From positions 1-5,078 of the forward strand of contig CALCUQ010000321.1 of assembly GCA_937906795.1 (NCBI GenBank): a stretch of DNA of 5,078 bases, given 5' to 3'. Made by a program: the position numbers and the translations under genes. Positions 1-5,078 of this stretch are shown one piece after another. This stretch comes from an uncultured Bacteroidales bacterium (GTDB taxonomy: Bacteria > Bacteroidota > Bacteroidia > Bacteroidales > UBA932). The notes under the pieces were generated by a model that was not told the DNA's origin, did not search any database, and was given only the letters and a program-made list of their open reading frames with translations. Each line of letters opens with the position of its first letter. Position 1 is the stretch's first letter.

Positions 1-53
1 GCTGCCAAATTTACAACAATATTAGGGTTGTACACTGCAAATAATTCTTGAAT
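1..53 (-). CDS. Fragment of an extended-SDR sugar-nucleotide epimerase/dehydratase (partial, both ends missing)
   Basis: Read on the minus strand from 53 down to 1, the sequence gives IQELFAVYNPNIVVNLAA and runs off the window edge in frame. The NPxIVVNLAA pattern is typical of the beta-strand that ends in the conserved (H/N)LAA of NAD-dependent sugar epimerases and dehydratases such as UDP-glucuronate 4-epimerase or dTDP-glucose 4,6-dehydratase. In those enzymes it is usually preceded by a helix ending like 'xxLFxxYxP', as here. The frame stays open further right, but there it is antisense to ribonuclease Z and no longer looks like this family. Only 18 residues support the call, so the exact enzyme cannot be named and chance resemblance is not excluded. 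If correct, this stretch belongs to another locus and was joined here by rearrangement or misassembly. Confidence 0.45.
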   Translation of the reverse strand, partial: MQELFAVYNPNIVVNLA

Positions 54-722
54 TTTTTTATTACTCAGTTTGGAGAAGGTCTTAAATACAAGATTGAACA
101 TATTGTAGTAAAATGTAATGAACCAGTAGAAATATTAAAGACAAAACAAGTAACAGTAACAGCTTTTCCACTGGTTCACAGAACAGAAACATATGGTTAT
201 TTGTTTAAAGAGGTGCAACCGCAGTTGAATGTACATAAACATTTGATTGATACATATAATCTCTCTTTGTATGAGATAGCCAGACTTAAAGAGGGCAAGG
301 ACATTGAGAGAGAGAGTTCCTTCACCGACGAAAATGGAGAACTTGTCCACTATGTACAAAAATTCCAGAACAGTGAACTTACATATAAACCCTACACACC
401 ACGCTCATTTGCATATTGCACAGACACAATGTACTTTAAAAGACTTGCAAAATGGATTGAAAATGTAGACCTTATATACCATGATTCAACCTATACAACA
501 GAATTTGAGTCACTTGCAAAAACTAATTTTCATTCTACATCGGCTCAGGCAGCACAGTGTGCAAAAGATGCAAATGCAAAAAGACTGATACTTGGCCATT
601 TTTCGTCGAGATACAAAACATTGGATGTAATGCTTGGTGAAGCAAAAGCAATTTTTGAAAATACAGAAATTGCAAAAGAAGGAATGAAATTTGAGGTACC
701 ACTAGAAAAATTTAAATTTTGA
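48..722 (+). CDS. rnz: Ribonuclease Z, C-terminal part (5' end missing)
   Basis: RNase Z is the zinc-dependent metallo-beta-lactamase-fold endonuclease that trims the 3' trailer from tRNA precursors in the cytoplasm. The visible 224 residues carry the C-terminal half of the family pattern: PLVHR (metal-ligand His, residue 44 counted from base 48), YCTDT (bridging Asp, residue 126), YHDST (residues 144-148), FHST followed by QAA (residues 161-169), and GHFSSRY (metal-ligand His, residue 184). The N-terminal half, with the HxHGDH zinc motif, is absent. Base 48 is only the left limit of the open frame: an in-frame TAA lies at 42-44, and TTG at 48 is not a credible start. Family-like sequence (LQIILEFF) continues leftward from 58 to 35 only if one base is dropped from the seven-T run at 53-59, and left of 35 no frame resembles RNase Z. 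The gene is therefore truncated or joined to foreign sequence. The protease gene follows 6 bp downstream and is probably cotranscribed. Confidence 0.9.
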   Translation: MNFFITQFGEGLKYKIEHIVVKCNEPVEILKTKQVTVTAFPLVHRTETYGYLFKEVQPQLNVHKHLIDTYNLSLYEIARLKEGKDIERESSFTDENGELVHYVQKFQNSELTYKPYTPRSFAYCTDTMYFKRLAKWIENVDLIYHDSTYTTEFESLAKTNFHSTSAQAAQCAKDANAKRLILGHFSSRYKTLDVMLGEAKAIFENTEIAKEGMKFEVPLEKFKF

Positions 723-728
723 TAATTT

Positions 729-2306
729 ATGAAAAAGCTCTTTGCTGTAATATTGTTTTCTACAATATGTTCGTTTGCTCACTCCCAGCAATACAATGTG
801 AGAGATTTTGCAAACAAAATGGGACAAACTATCCTGTACCTGAATAATTTTTATTTGGATACAGTCAATCTTACCAATATTACAGACAAAGCTTTGGAAG
901 CCGTTGTAAAGGAACTTGATCCACATTCATCCTATATTTCTGCAAAAGATGTAAAGGCAATGAACGAACCTTTGCAAGGCAATTTCAGTGGAATAGGTAT
1001 AGAGTTTGCCATAATAAATGACACTTTAACAATCCAATCAACGGTAGTAGGAGGTCCAAGTGAAAAAGTAGGGATAAAAGCGTCAGACAAAATTATCTAT
1101 GTTGATGATGAACTTATAGCAGGAGTCAATCTTTCAATTGAGCGGGTTCATAAATATTTGAGAGGCGAGAAGGGGACAAAAGTAAAAGTTACTATTAAAA
1201 GAAAAAATACCCCGTCTTTGCTTGATTTTGTGATTACCAGAGATAACATTCCCTTGCATAGCATAGATGCATATTATAAGACTCCCGACAATTTCTTGTA
1301 TATAAGATTAACCAGATTCTCTGCTACATCTCATAAAGAGATGATGGAAGTTCTAAGAAATGTGAAAGGTAGCGTAAAGGGAATTATATTGGATTTGAGA
1401 TATAATCCTGGAGGTTATCTTAAAACAGCAATTGATATAACCAATGAATTTATGGAGAGTGGACAGCTTATAGTTTATACAGAAGGCAGAGCCATTCCTA
1501 CTACAAGAGAATATGCCAACGGTAACGGATTTCTCAAAAATATGCCCCTGGCAGTTCTAATTGACGAAAGTTCTGCATCTGCCAGTGAGATTCTCAGCGG
1601 TGCCATCCAAGATTGGGACAGAGGTGTTATAATTGGCAGACGTTCTTTTGGCAAAGGTTTGGTTCAGAGAGGTTTTCCTTTACAGGACGGGTCTGAACTA
1701 AGACTTACTATTGCAAAGTATCATACCCCATGTGGAAGGGTAATCCAGAGCCCATATAAACAAGGGAACAGTACAGATTACTATAAAAATCTCTATGACA
1801 GATACAGTAAAGGAGAATTCTTTAGCAAAGACAGCATACAATTCCCGGATTCATTAAAGTTCAAGACTATAATCAAAGGGAGAACAGTGTATGGCGGCGG
1901 CGGAATTATGCCAGATATTTTTATCCCGATAGATACATCTTACTATACCCCTTTTTATGGCGAATTGAACAGAAAATCAATAATATCTGATTTTTGTAAC
2001 ACCTATACAGATACCAATAGAGAAAAATTACTCAAAAAGTATCAGGATGTCAGGAAATTTGTAAATATGTATACAGTAGATGATGAACTTTTTGCAGAGT
2101 TTCTTTCTTATGCTAAAATAAATTCAGTTGAGCCTAAAGAGGGAGATTTGGATATTTCCTCAAGTGAAATAAAGAAATATATCAAAGGACTTATTATAAG
2201 GTCTCTTTATGGTTTCAGCAGTTTTATTGAGTTTATAAATCAGACAGATGCGGATGTGATTAAAGCAATAGAAGTGTTGAGGGGTCAAGACACAAAAAAA
2301 GGGTAA
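729..2306 (+). CDS. Secreted S41 family C-terminal processing peptidase (CtpA/Prc-like) with PDZ domain
   Basis: This serine endopeptidase family cleaves proteins near their C-termini, usually in the periplasm or at the envelope. The 525-residue product starts with a signal peptide (MKKLFAVILFSTICSFAHSQ, cleavage probably near residue 20). Then come a short helical cap with ELDPHSSYIS (about 62-71), a PDZ domain (about 85-160, with GNFSGIGIEF and the PSEKVGIKASDKI segment), and the S41 core (about 180-400). The core contains LDLRYNPGG (221-229), the nucleophile motif SSASASEI (Ser284 by spacing) and FGKG with the general-base Lys309. The 25-residue Ser-Lys spacing matches E. coli Prc, so the enzyme should be active. 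Residues from about 405 to 525 form a charged, mainly helical extension beyond the core of unknown role. The start is the ATG giving an intact signal peptide, 6 bp after rnz. Substrate is unknown. The 3' end overlaps the ffs gene on the other strand, and the lysine codons AAA AAA supply its U-tract. Confidence 0.93.
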   Translation: MKKLFAVILFSTICSFAHSQQYNVRDFANKMGQTILYLNNFYLDTVNLTNITDKALEAVVKELDPHSSYISAKDVKAMNEPLQGNFSGIGIEFAIINDTLTIQSTVVGGPSEKVGIKASDKIIYVDDELIAGVNLSIERVHKYLRGEKGTKVKVTIKRKNTPSLLDFVITRDNIPLHSIDAYYKTPDNFLYIRLTRFSATSHKEMMEVLRNVKGSVKGIILDLRYNPGGYLKTAIDITNEFMESGQLIVYTEGRAIPTTREYANGNGFLKNMPLAVLIDESSASASEILSGAIQDWDRGVIIGRRSFGKGLVQRGFPLQDGSELRLTIAKYHTPCGRVIQSPYKQGNSTDYYKNLYDRYSKGEFFSKDSIQFPDSLKFKTIIKGRTVYGGGGIMPDIFIPIDTSYYTPFYGELNRKSIISDFCNTYTDTNREKLLKKYQDVRKFVNMYTVDDELFAEFLSYAKINSVEPKEGDLDISSSEIKKYIKGLIIRSLYGFSSFIEFINQTDADVIKAIEVLRGQDTKKG

Positions 2307-2307
2307 G
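2294..2307 (-). terminator. Intrinsic terminator of ffs formed by its own closing stem plus a U7 tract
   Basis: On the minus strand the closing arm CTTACCC (2307-2301) of the SRP RNA hairpin is followed at once by seven T residues (2300-2294). This is the layout of a Rho-independent terminator in which the mature RNA's terminal stem serves as the terminator stem. The T tract lies inside the protease coding sequence on the opposite strand, where it encodes two lysines. The stem partner is at 2391-2397. Confidence 0.6.
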
Positions 2308-2400
2308 CTTGATATATCGCACCGCTACAACCACATACCCTTGCTACCTTCCGGTCCTGGGGGAGTTCTGCAGGAGCTGGTCGTATATGACTTACCCGGC
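2301..2400 (-). ncRNA. ffs: Small signal recognition particle RNA (4.5S-like SRP RNA)
   Basis: On the minus strand, 2359-2340 reads CAGGACCGGAAGGTAGCAAG. This is the universally conserved SRP RNA domain IV tip: a GGAA tetraloop closed by C-G pairs, the symmetric loop, and the AGCA of the asymmetric loop that binds Ffh (SRP54). The flanks fold into the expected single long hairpin: GGGTAAG (2397-2391) pairs with CTTACCC (2307-2301), and the adjacent TATA-rich segments can pair too. The length of about 97-100 nt fits the short bacterial form without an Alu domain. The RNA joins Ffh in targeting nascent membrane and secreted proteins to the FtsY/Sec route. The 5' end is placed near 2400 from the promoter and the 3' end at the terminal stem. 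It overlaps the last 6 bases of the convergent protease gene. Confidence 0.93.
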
Positions 2401-2401
2401 A

Positions 2402-2431
2402 CAAAGATAGATAAAATTCTTTATTTGCAAA
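2402..2431 (-). promoter_or_regulatory. Bacteroidetes-type promoter for ffs
   Basis: The minus strand shows TATCTTTG at 2409-2402, matching the Bacteroidetes -7 consensus TAnnTTTG. A -33-like TTTG lies at 2431-2428, separated by 18 bases, close to the usual spacing. Transcription would start around 2400-2397, exactly where the SRP RNA closing stem begins. The -33 element lies directly beside the cdd stop codon (2437-2435), so ffs has its own promoter within the short gap after cdd. Confidence 0.6.
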
Positions 2432-2434
2432 AAT

Positions 2435-2920
2435 TTATTCCTCTGGTCGTATATTATTGAATGAAAATGGAAGTAATGCATCTATTGAATCAACTACTTC
2501 TATTTTTGATTCACTTGCCATAATTACCTTAATGGGTTTTCCTCCTCTTTGTTGGGCTTCCATCATTACTTGTCTGCATGCAGCACAAGGATATACAACT
2601 TTTCCAGTTACAATACCATCCTGTTTTGCTACAATGGCAATACTCTCAATTGGAATTTTAGGATATGTAGCTTGAGCATAAAATATTGCTACCCTTTCTG
2701 CACATAATCCAGAAGGATATGCTGCATTTTCCTGATTGTTGGCATTGATTATTGTTCCATTAGCCATTCTTACTGCTGCACCAACATTGAATTTTGAATA
2801 AGGGGCATAAGCTTTGTCTGCTGCAAGTTTTGCATTTAAAACCAATTCTCTGTCCTCAACTTCCAATTCTGTTGTTGATGAGTATACTTTGTAGTTGATT
2901 GTTATTGTTTTCTTAATCAT
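2435..2920 (-). CDS. cdd: Cytidine deaminase (homotetrameric zinc type)
   Basis: Cdd hydrolytically deaminates cytidine and deoxycytidine to uridine and deoxyuridine in pyrimidine salvage, in the cytoplasm. With the start at 2920 the product is 161 residues and begins MIKKTITINY. Family signatures in order are APYSKFNVGAA (39-49), NNQENAAYPSGLCAER (61-76) with zinc ligand Cys73 and catalytic Glu75 in the C-A-E motif, and YPCAACRQ (110-117) with zinc ligands Cys112 and Cys115. C-A-E with PCxxC marks the small tetrameric class, as in Bacillus, rather than the larger E. coli H-A-E dimer. The product is longer than the roughly 136-residue Bacillus enzyme because of an N-terminal leader and a wider gap between the zinc motifs. 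The frame stays open to 3010, but that extension is not family-like, would run into the divergent glucosaminidase gene, and would start upstream of the likely promoter. No Shine-Dalgarno is visible. The gene is convergent with the protease and divergent from the glucosaminidase. Confidence 0.94.
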   Translation of the reverse strand: MIKKTITINYKVYSSTTELEVEDRELVLNAKLAADKAYAPYSKFNVGAAVRMANGTIINANNQENAAYPSGLCAERVAIFYAQATYPKIPIESIAIVAKQDGIVTGKVVYPCAACRQVMMEAQQRGGKPIKVIMASESKIEVVDSIDALLPFSFNNIRPEE

Positions 2921-2938
2921 AATCCAACGCTTTAGATA

Positions 2939-2946
2939 CAAATTTA
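2939..2946 (-). promoter_or_regulatory. Candidate -7 element of the cdd promoter
   Basis: On the minus strand 2946-2939 reads TAAATTTG, matching TAnnTTTG. Transcription would start around 2937-2932, leaving a leader of roughly 12-17 nt before the cdd ATG at 2920. No clear TTG-type -33 element sits at the expected distance, so this rests on one motif in AT-rich DNA. Confidence 0.4.
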
Positions 2947-2947
2947 C

Positions 2948-2955
2948 TATTTTTG
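2948..2955 (+). promoter_or_regulatory. Candidate -7 element of the glucosaminidase-mltG-mnmA promoter
   Basis: The plus strand at 2948-2955 reads TATTTTTG, matching TAnnTTTG. A start a few bases on, near 2960, leaves about 25 nt before the ATG at 2985. A convincing -33 element is not visible (only TTTA around 2931-2934). The element abuts the opposite-strand element at 2939-2946 with one base between them. Confidence 0.4.
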
Positions 2956-2984
2956 TGAAAACATTGTATATGAAATTTCTCAAA

Positions 2985-3863
2985 ATGAAAAAATTATACT
3001 TTCTTATCACTTTTATAGGAATATCAACTATTTTATTTTCTCAGAAAATATCAAGAACCCAATATATCCAGACATACAAGGATATAGCAGTGAAACAGAT
3101 GAGAGAATATAATATTCCGGCCAGCATAATTCTGGCACAGGCTTGTCTTGAGAGCGGTAATGGTAATTCAACCTTGGCAAAAAAAGCAAATAATCATTTT
3201 GGTATCAAATGCCATACAAGCTGGAAAGGAAAAACTTACAGACATGATGATGATAAAAGAAGGGAATGTTTCAGAAAGTACAACACTCCTGTAGAATCCT
3301 TTGAAGACCATTCAATTTTTCTTTCTACCGGTCGCCGATACAGTTCATTGTTTGATCTTAAGATTACCGATTATAAAGCTTGGGCACATGGATTAAAAGC
3401 TGCAGGATATGCAACCAATCCCAAGTATGCCTCATTGCTAATTGATATAATTGAAACATATAAGTTGTATGAATATGATGTTCCAAAATCATTCAATACA
3501 AGCAGAAAAGACCAGAAGGCCAAAAAACGTTATGAAAAGATGCAGAAGAAAGCACTCAAGCAGCAAGCTAAGGCAGCCAAAAGAGGTGGTGTAGTACCTG
3601 TTGCAATTGTTTCACAAGATACTTTAACTGGTGCTCAACCAATTCCATATAAAGAGTGCAGACTGTATAAATATTCAAAAAAACGGGATATTTATCTTGA
3701 GGATGGAAAATATTATGTATACACTAAAGAGGGTGATACATATAATTCATTGGCAAAGGAGTATAAATTGTTTACAAAAACAGTTCTTAAAAGTAACAAC
3801 ATTAAGAGTGTAGACAGACTTTCTGCCGGCACTAAAGTCTTTTTGTGTAAAGAAATCCAATAG
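2985..3863 (+). CDS. Secreted glucosaminidase (GH73-like peptidoglycan hydrolase) with C-terminal LysM domain
   Basis: This is a predicted endo-beta-N-acetylglucosaminidase cutting peptidoglycan glycan strands outside the cytoplasmic membrane. The 292-residue product starts with a signal peptide (MKKLYFLITFIGISTILFSQ, probable cleavage near residue 20). The glucosaminidase domain spans about 25-165. It includes IPASIILAQACLESGNGNS with the expected catalytic Glu56, then ANNHFGIKC (68-76), and a C-terminal part with YKAWAHGLKAAGYATNPKYA (130-149). A Lys-rich linker follows (about 168-201). A LysM-like peptidoglycan-binding repeat ends the protein (about 243-290: YYVYTKEGDTYNSLAKEY, then LKSNNI, then LSAGTKVFL). 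ATG 2985 was chosen because it gives a compact signal peptide. An in-frame ATG at 2970 would add MKFLK and also give a workable one. The frame is open back to 2895, but that part overlaps cdd. It leads a likely operon, with mltG 6 bp downstream. Confidence 0.9.
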   Translation: MKKLYFLITFIGISTILFSQKISRTQYIQTYKDIAVKQMREYNIPASIILAQACLESGNGNSTLAKKANNHFGIKCHTSWKGKTYRHDDDKRRECFRKYNTPVESFEDHSIFLSTGRRYSSLFDLKITDYKAWAHGLKAAGYATNPKYASLLIDIIETYKLYEYDVPKSFNTSRKDQKAKKRYEKMQKKALKQQAKAAKRGGVVPVAIVSQDTLTGAQPIPYKECRLYKYSKKRDIYLEDGKYYVYTKEGDTYNSLAKEYKLFTKTVLKSNNIKSVDRLSAGTKVFLCKEIQ

Positions 3864-3869
3864 TGAGTT

Positions 3870-4895
3870 ATGTTAAAGTCAAAAACTTCAAAAATATTAA
3901 TAATATCTTCTGTTCTTATTCTTATATATCTTGTTGGTTGTATTTTACCAATCATTAATGACTACAAGAAAAATGTTCAGTCAGAATCCATTGTATTCAT
4001 ATATCCAGGTGATACATTTGATAAAGTGAGAAATTCTTTGAGTGGAATTTTGAAAGATACCTCTTCCTTTGCTGATTCTTATCGTAGAAACAGTTCACTA
4101 TCATCTTTTAAACCAGGGAGATACAAGTTGACAACCAATATGAGGAACAAAGATATTCTCAGAACTTTTGCTTTGGGATGGGAATCTCCTTTGATGCTAA
4201 CTTTGTCGGGGAATATAAGGGGAACTGAAAAGCTTGCAGGTATTTTGTCTGCCAAACTCATGTGCGATTCTGTTGATTTTATCCAAGCTTTCTCAAATTC
4301 AGAAAACCAGAAGAAGTATGGTTTTGATTCCAATACTATTTGTGCTATGTTTATTCCTAATACATACCAGGTGTATTGGAGTATTTCTCCCGACAAATTT
4401 ATGGAGAGGATGCATAAGGAGTACACAAAATTCTGGAATACAAAGCGGGATAGTTTGGCCAAAGAGCTTAACTTAACTAAAATAGAAGTTTCTATATTGG
4501 CCTCTATAGTTTGTGAGGAGACAAACTATGTTCCTGAGATGCCTAAGGTTGCCGGTGTTTATATAAACAGATTAAAAAGGGGTATGAAACTTGATGCTGA
4601 TCCAACAGTTAAGTTTGCTCATGGCAATTTTGGTTTAAAGAGAATTCTATACAAGCATCTTGAAATTGATTCTCCCTATAATACTTATAAATACGCTGGG
4701 CTGCCTCCAGGACCAATTACAATTCCAAGTATTAAAGGGATAGATGCTGTTTTAAATTATTCTAAACATAATTATTTGTATTTTTGCGCCAGCGAAAAAT
4801 TGGACGGTACACATAAATTTGCAGTTACTTTGGCTCAGCATAACAATAATGCAAGGGCGTATCAGGCTGCTATAAATAAATTAAATATCAGATAA
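3870..4895 (+). CDS. mltG: Endolytic murein transglycosylase MltG (YceG family)
   Basis: MltG is an inner-membrane lytic transglycosylase that cleaves nascent peptidoglycan strands internally and helps set glycan length. The product is 341 residues, almost the size of E. coli MltG (340). An N-terminal membrane anchor (about 9-29) follows a short cytoplasmic tail, MLKSKTSK. A LysM-like subdomain follows (about 40-95, with YPGDTFDKVRNSL and FKPGRYKL), then the YceG catalytic domain (about 150-335). Signatures are FIPNTYQVYW (161-170), LASIVCEETN (210-219), VAGVYINRLKRGMKLDADPT (227-246), SPYNTYKYAGLPPGPI (268-283) and FAVTLAQHN (317-325). Aligned with E. coli ASIIEKETA, the Glu before Thr, here Glu217, corresponds to catalytic Glu218. 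The first Glu of the E. coli EKE is Cys215 here, which does not affect the catalytic position. The gene starts 6 bp after the glucosaminidase stop and ends 1 bp before mnmA. No Shine-Dalgarno is apparent. Confidence 0.95.
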   Translation: MLKSKTSKILIISSVLILIYLVGCILPIINDYKKNVQSESIVFIYPGDTFDKVRNSLSGILKDTSSFADSYRRNSSLSSFKPGRYKLTTNMRNKDILRTFALGWESPLMLTLSGNIRGTEKLAGILSAKLMCDSVDFIQAFSNSENQKKYGFDSNTICAMFIPNTYQVYWSISPDKFMERMHKEYTKFWNTKRDSLAKELNLTKIEVSILASIVCEETNYVPEMPKVAGVYINRLKRGMKLDADPTVKFAHGNFGLKRILYKHLEIDSPYNTYKYAGLPPGPITIPSIKGIDAVLNYSKHNYLYFCASEKLDGTHKFAVTLAQHNNNARAYQAAINKLNIR

Positions 4896-4896
4896 T

Positions 4897-5078
4897 ATGA
4901 GAATTGCAGTAGGTTTATCGGGAGGAGTAGATTCCAGTGTGGCAGCTTTGCTTTTAAAAAGGGCTGGGCATGATGTTGTTGCCCTGTTTATGCAAAACTG
5001 GCATGATACAACCGGAACTTTACATGGTGACTGCGAATGGGAAGAGGATAAATTTGTGGCTGAAATGGTTGCAAAAAA
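4897..5078 (+). CDS. mnmA: tRNA-specific 2-thiouridylase MnmA, N-terminal part (runs off the window)
   Basis: MnmA (TrmU) activates the C2 of wobble uridine 34 with ATP and inserts sulfur to form s2U in tRNA-Lys, tRNA-Glu and tRNA-Gln. Sixty codons are visible. The product begins MRIAVGLSGGVDSSVAALLL, with the PP-loop ATP-pyrophosphatase motif SGGVDSS at residues 8-14. It continues with FMQNW (31-35), a family hallmark, and a segment GDCEWEEDK (44-52) carrying the early Cys/acidic stretch that precedes the EMVAKK helix. The catalytic cysteines of the middle and C-terminal parts lie beyond the window. ATG 4897 is the only sensible start and lies 1 bp after the mltG stop, so translational coupling and cotranscription are likely. 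The frame is intact to the edge. Confidence 0.95.
   Translation, partial: MRIAVGLSGGVDSSVAALLLKRAGHDVVALFMQNWHDTTGTLHGDCEWEEDKFVAEMVAK

Noticed and set aside
48..50. TTG at 48 as a genuine start of ribonuclease Z
   Set aside because: The protein would lack the zinc-binding N-terminal half, and family-like sequence seems to continue leftward in a shifted frame. The gene is truncated, not naturally short.
135..359. Minus-strand open frame of 74 codons inside ribonuclease Z
   Set aside because: It is antisense to clearly conserved coding sequence, with no recognisable protein features.
702..926. Minus-strand open frame of 74 codons across the rnz-protease boundary
   Set aside because: It overlaps the ends of two well-supported genes and has no motif or upstream signal.
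2301..2397. The GGGTAAG/CTTACCC inverted repeat as a plus-strand terminator for the protease gene
   Set aside because: No T tract follows 2397 on the plus strand, and the arms are explained as the closing stem of the SRP RNA.
2457..2675. Plus-strand open frame of 72 codons within cdd
   Set aside because: It is the antisense reading of the Cdd zinc-binding region. Its cysteine- and isoleucine-rich composition comes from the complement of conserved codons.
2895..2984. Longer glucosaminidase starting at 2895
   Set aside because: It overlaps the start of cdd on the other strand and puts residues ahead of an obvious signal peptide. ATG 2985 (or 2970) is better.
2921..3010. N-terminal extension of cytidine deaminase to a start at 3010 (30 extra residues)
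   Set aside because: The added residues are not family-like, overlap the divergent glucosaminidase signal peptide region, and would place the start upstream of the likely promoter. ATG at 2920 gives a normal Cdd.
3713..3955. Minus-strand open frame of 80 codons across the glucosaminidase-mltG junction
   Set aside because: It is antisense to two conserved genes and has no homology-like features.
4079..4462. Minus-strand open frame of 127 codons inside mltG
   Set aside because: The mltG reading is conserved through this region. The antisense frame has no recognisable domain.
1..5078. Novel defence system, mobile element or CRISPR array
   Set aside because: All substantial open frames belong to known housekeeping families. 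I saw no direct-repeat array, transposase, integrase or tRNA-flanked attachment site.

Overview
The window is AT-rich and reads as chromosomal housekeeping DNA from a member of the Bacteroidetes, most likely Bacteroidales. The grounds are the protein styles (a secreted S41 protease with a long C-terminal extension, a glucosaminidase with a C-terminal LysM, a Bacteroidetes-like MnmA N-terminus), the near absence of Shine-Dalgarno sequences, and three TAnnTTTG-type -7 promoter elements. I see no phage, transposon, CRISPR or defence genes.

Layout. Bases 1 to about 50 do not fit the gene that follows. On the minus strand they read as a short piece of a sugar-nucleotide epimerase/dehydratase (extended SDR). 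From about 53 to 722 lies the 3' two thirds of ribonuclease Z (rnz, +). Six bases later comes an S41 C-terminal processing protease (729-2306, +). It converges on a small SRP RNA gene (ffs, minus, about 2301-2400) and, behind that, cytidine deaminase (cdd, minus, 2435-2920). A 64-bp divergent intergenic region (2921-2984) carries back-to-back -7 elements. It precedes a tight plus-strand cluster: secreted glucosaminidase with LysM (2985-3863), endolytic transglycosylase mltG (3870-4895), and the start of the tRNA 2-thiouridylase gene mnmA (4897 to the window end).

How the genes relate. The glucosaminidase and MltG both cut peptidoglycan glycan strands and are spaced as one transcription unit, with mnmA joined by a 1-bp gap. 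RNase Z, SRP RNA and MnmA act in tRNA maturation, protein targeting and tRNA modification. Cdd acts in pyrimidine salvage. The S41 protease is a secreted or periplasmic processing enzyme.

The points most worth a second look are the apparent chimeric junction at the left end, the gene-end sharing between ffs and the protease gene, and the compact divergent promoter. I did not find a previously undescribed system here.
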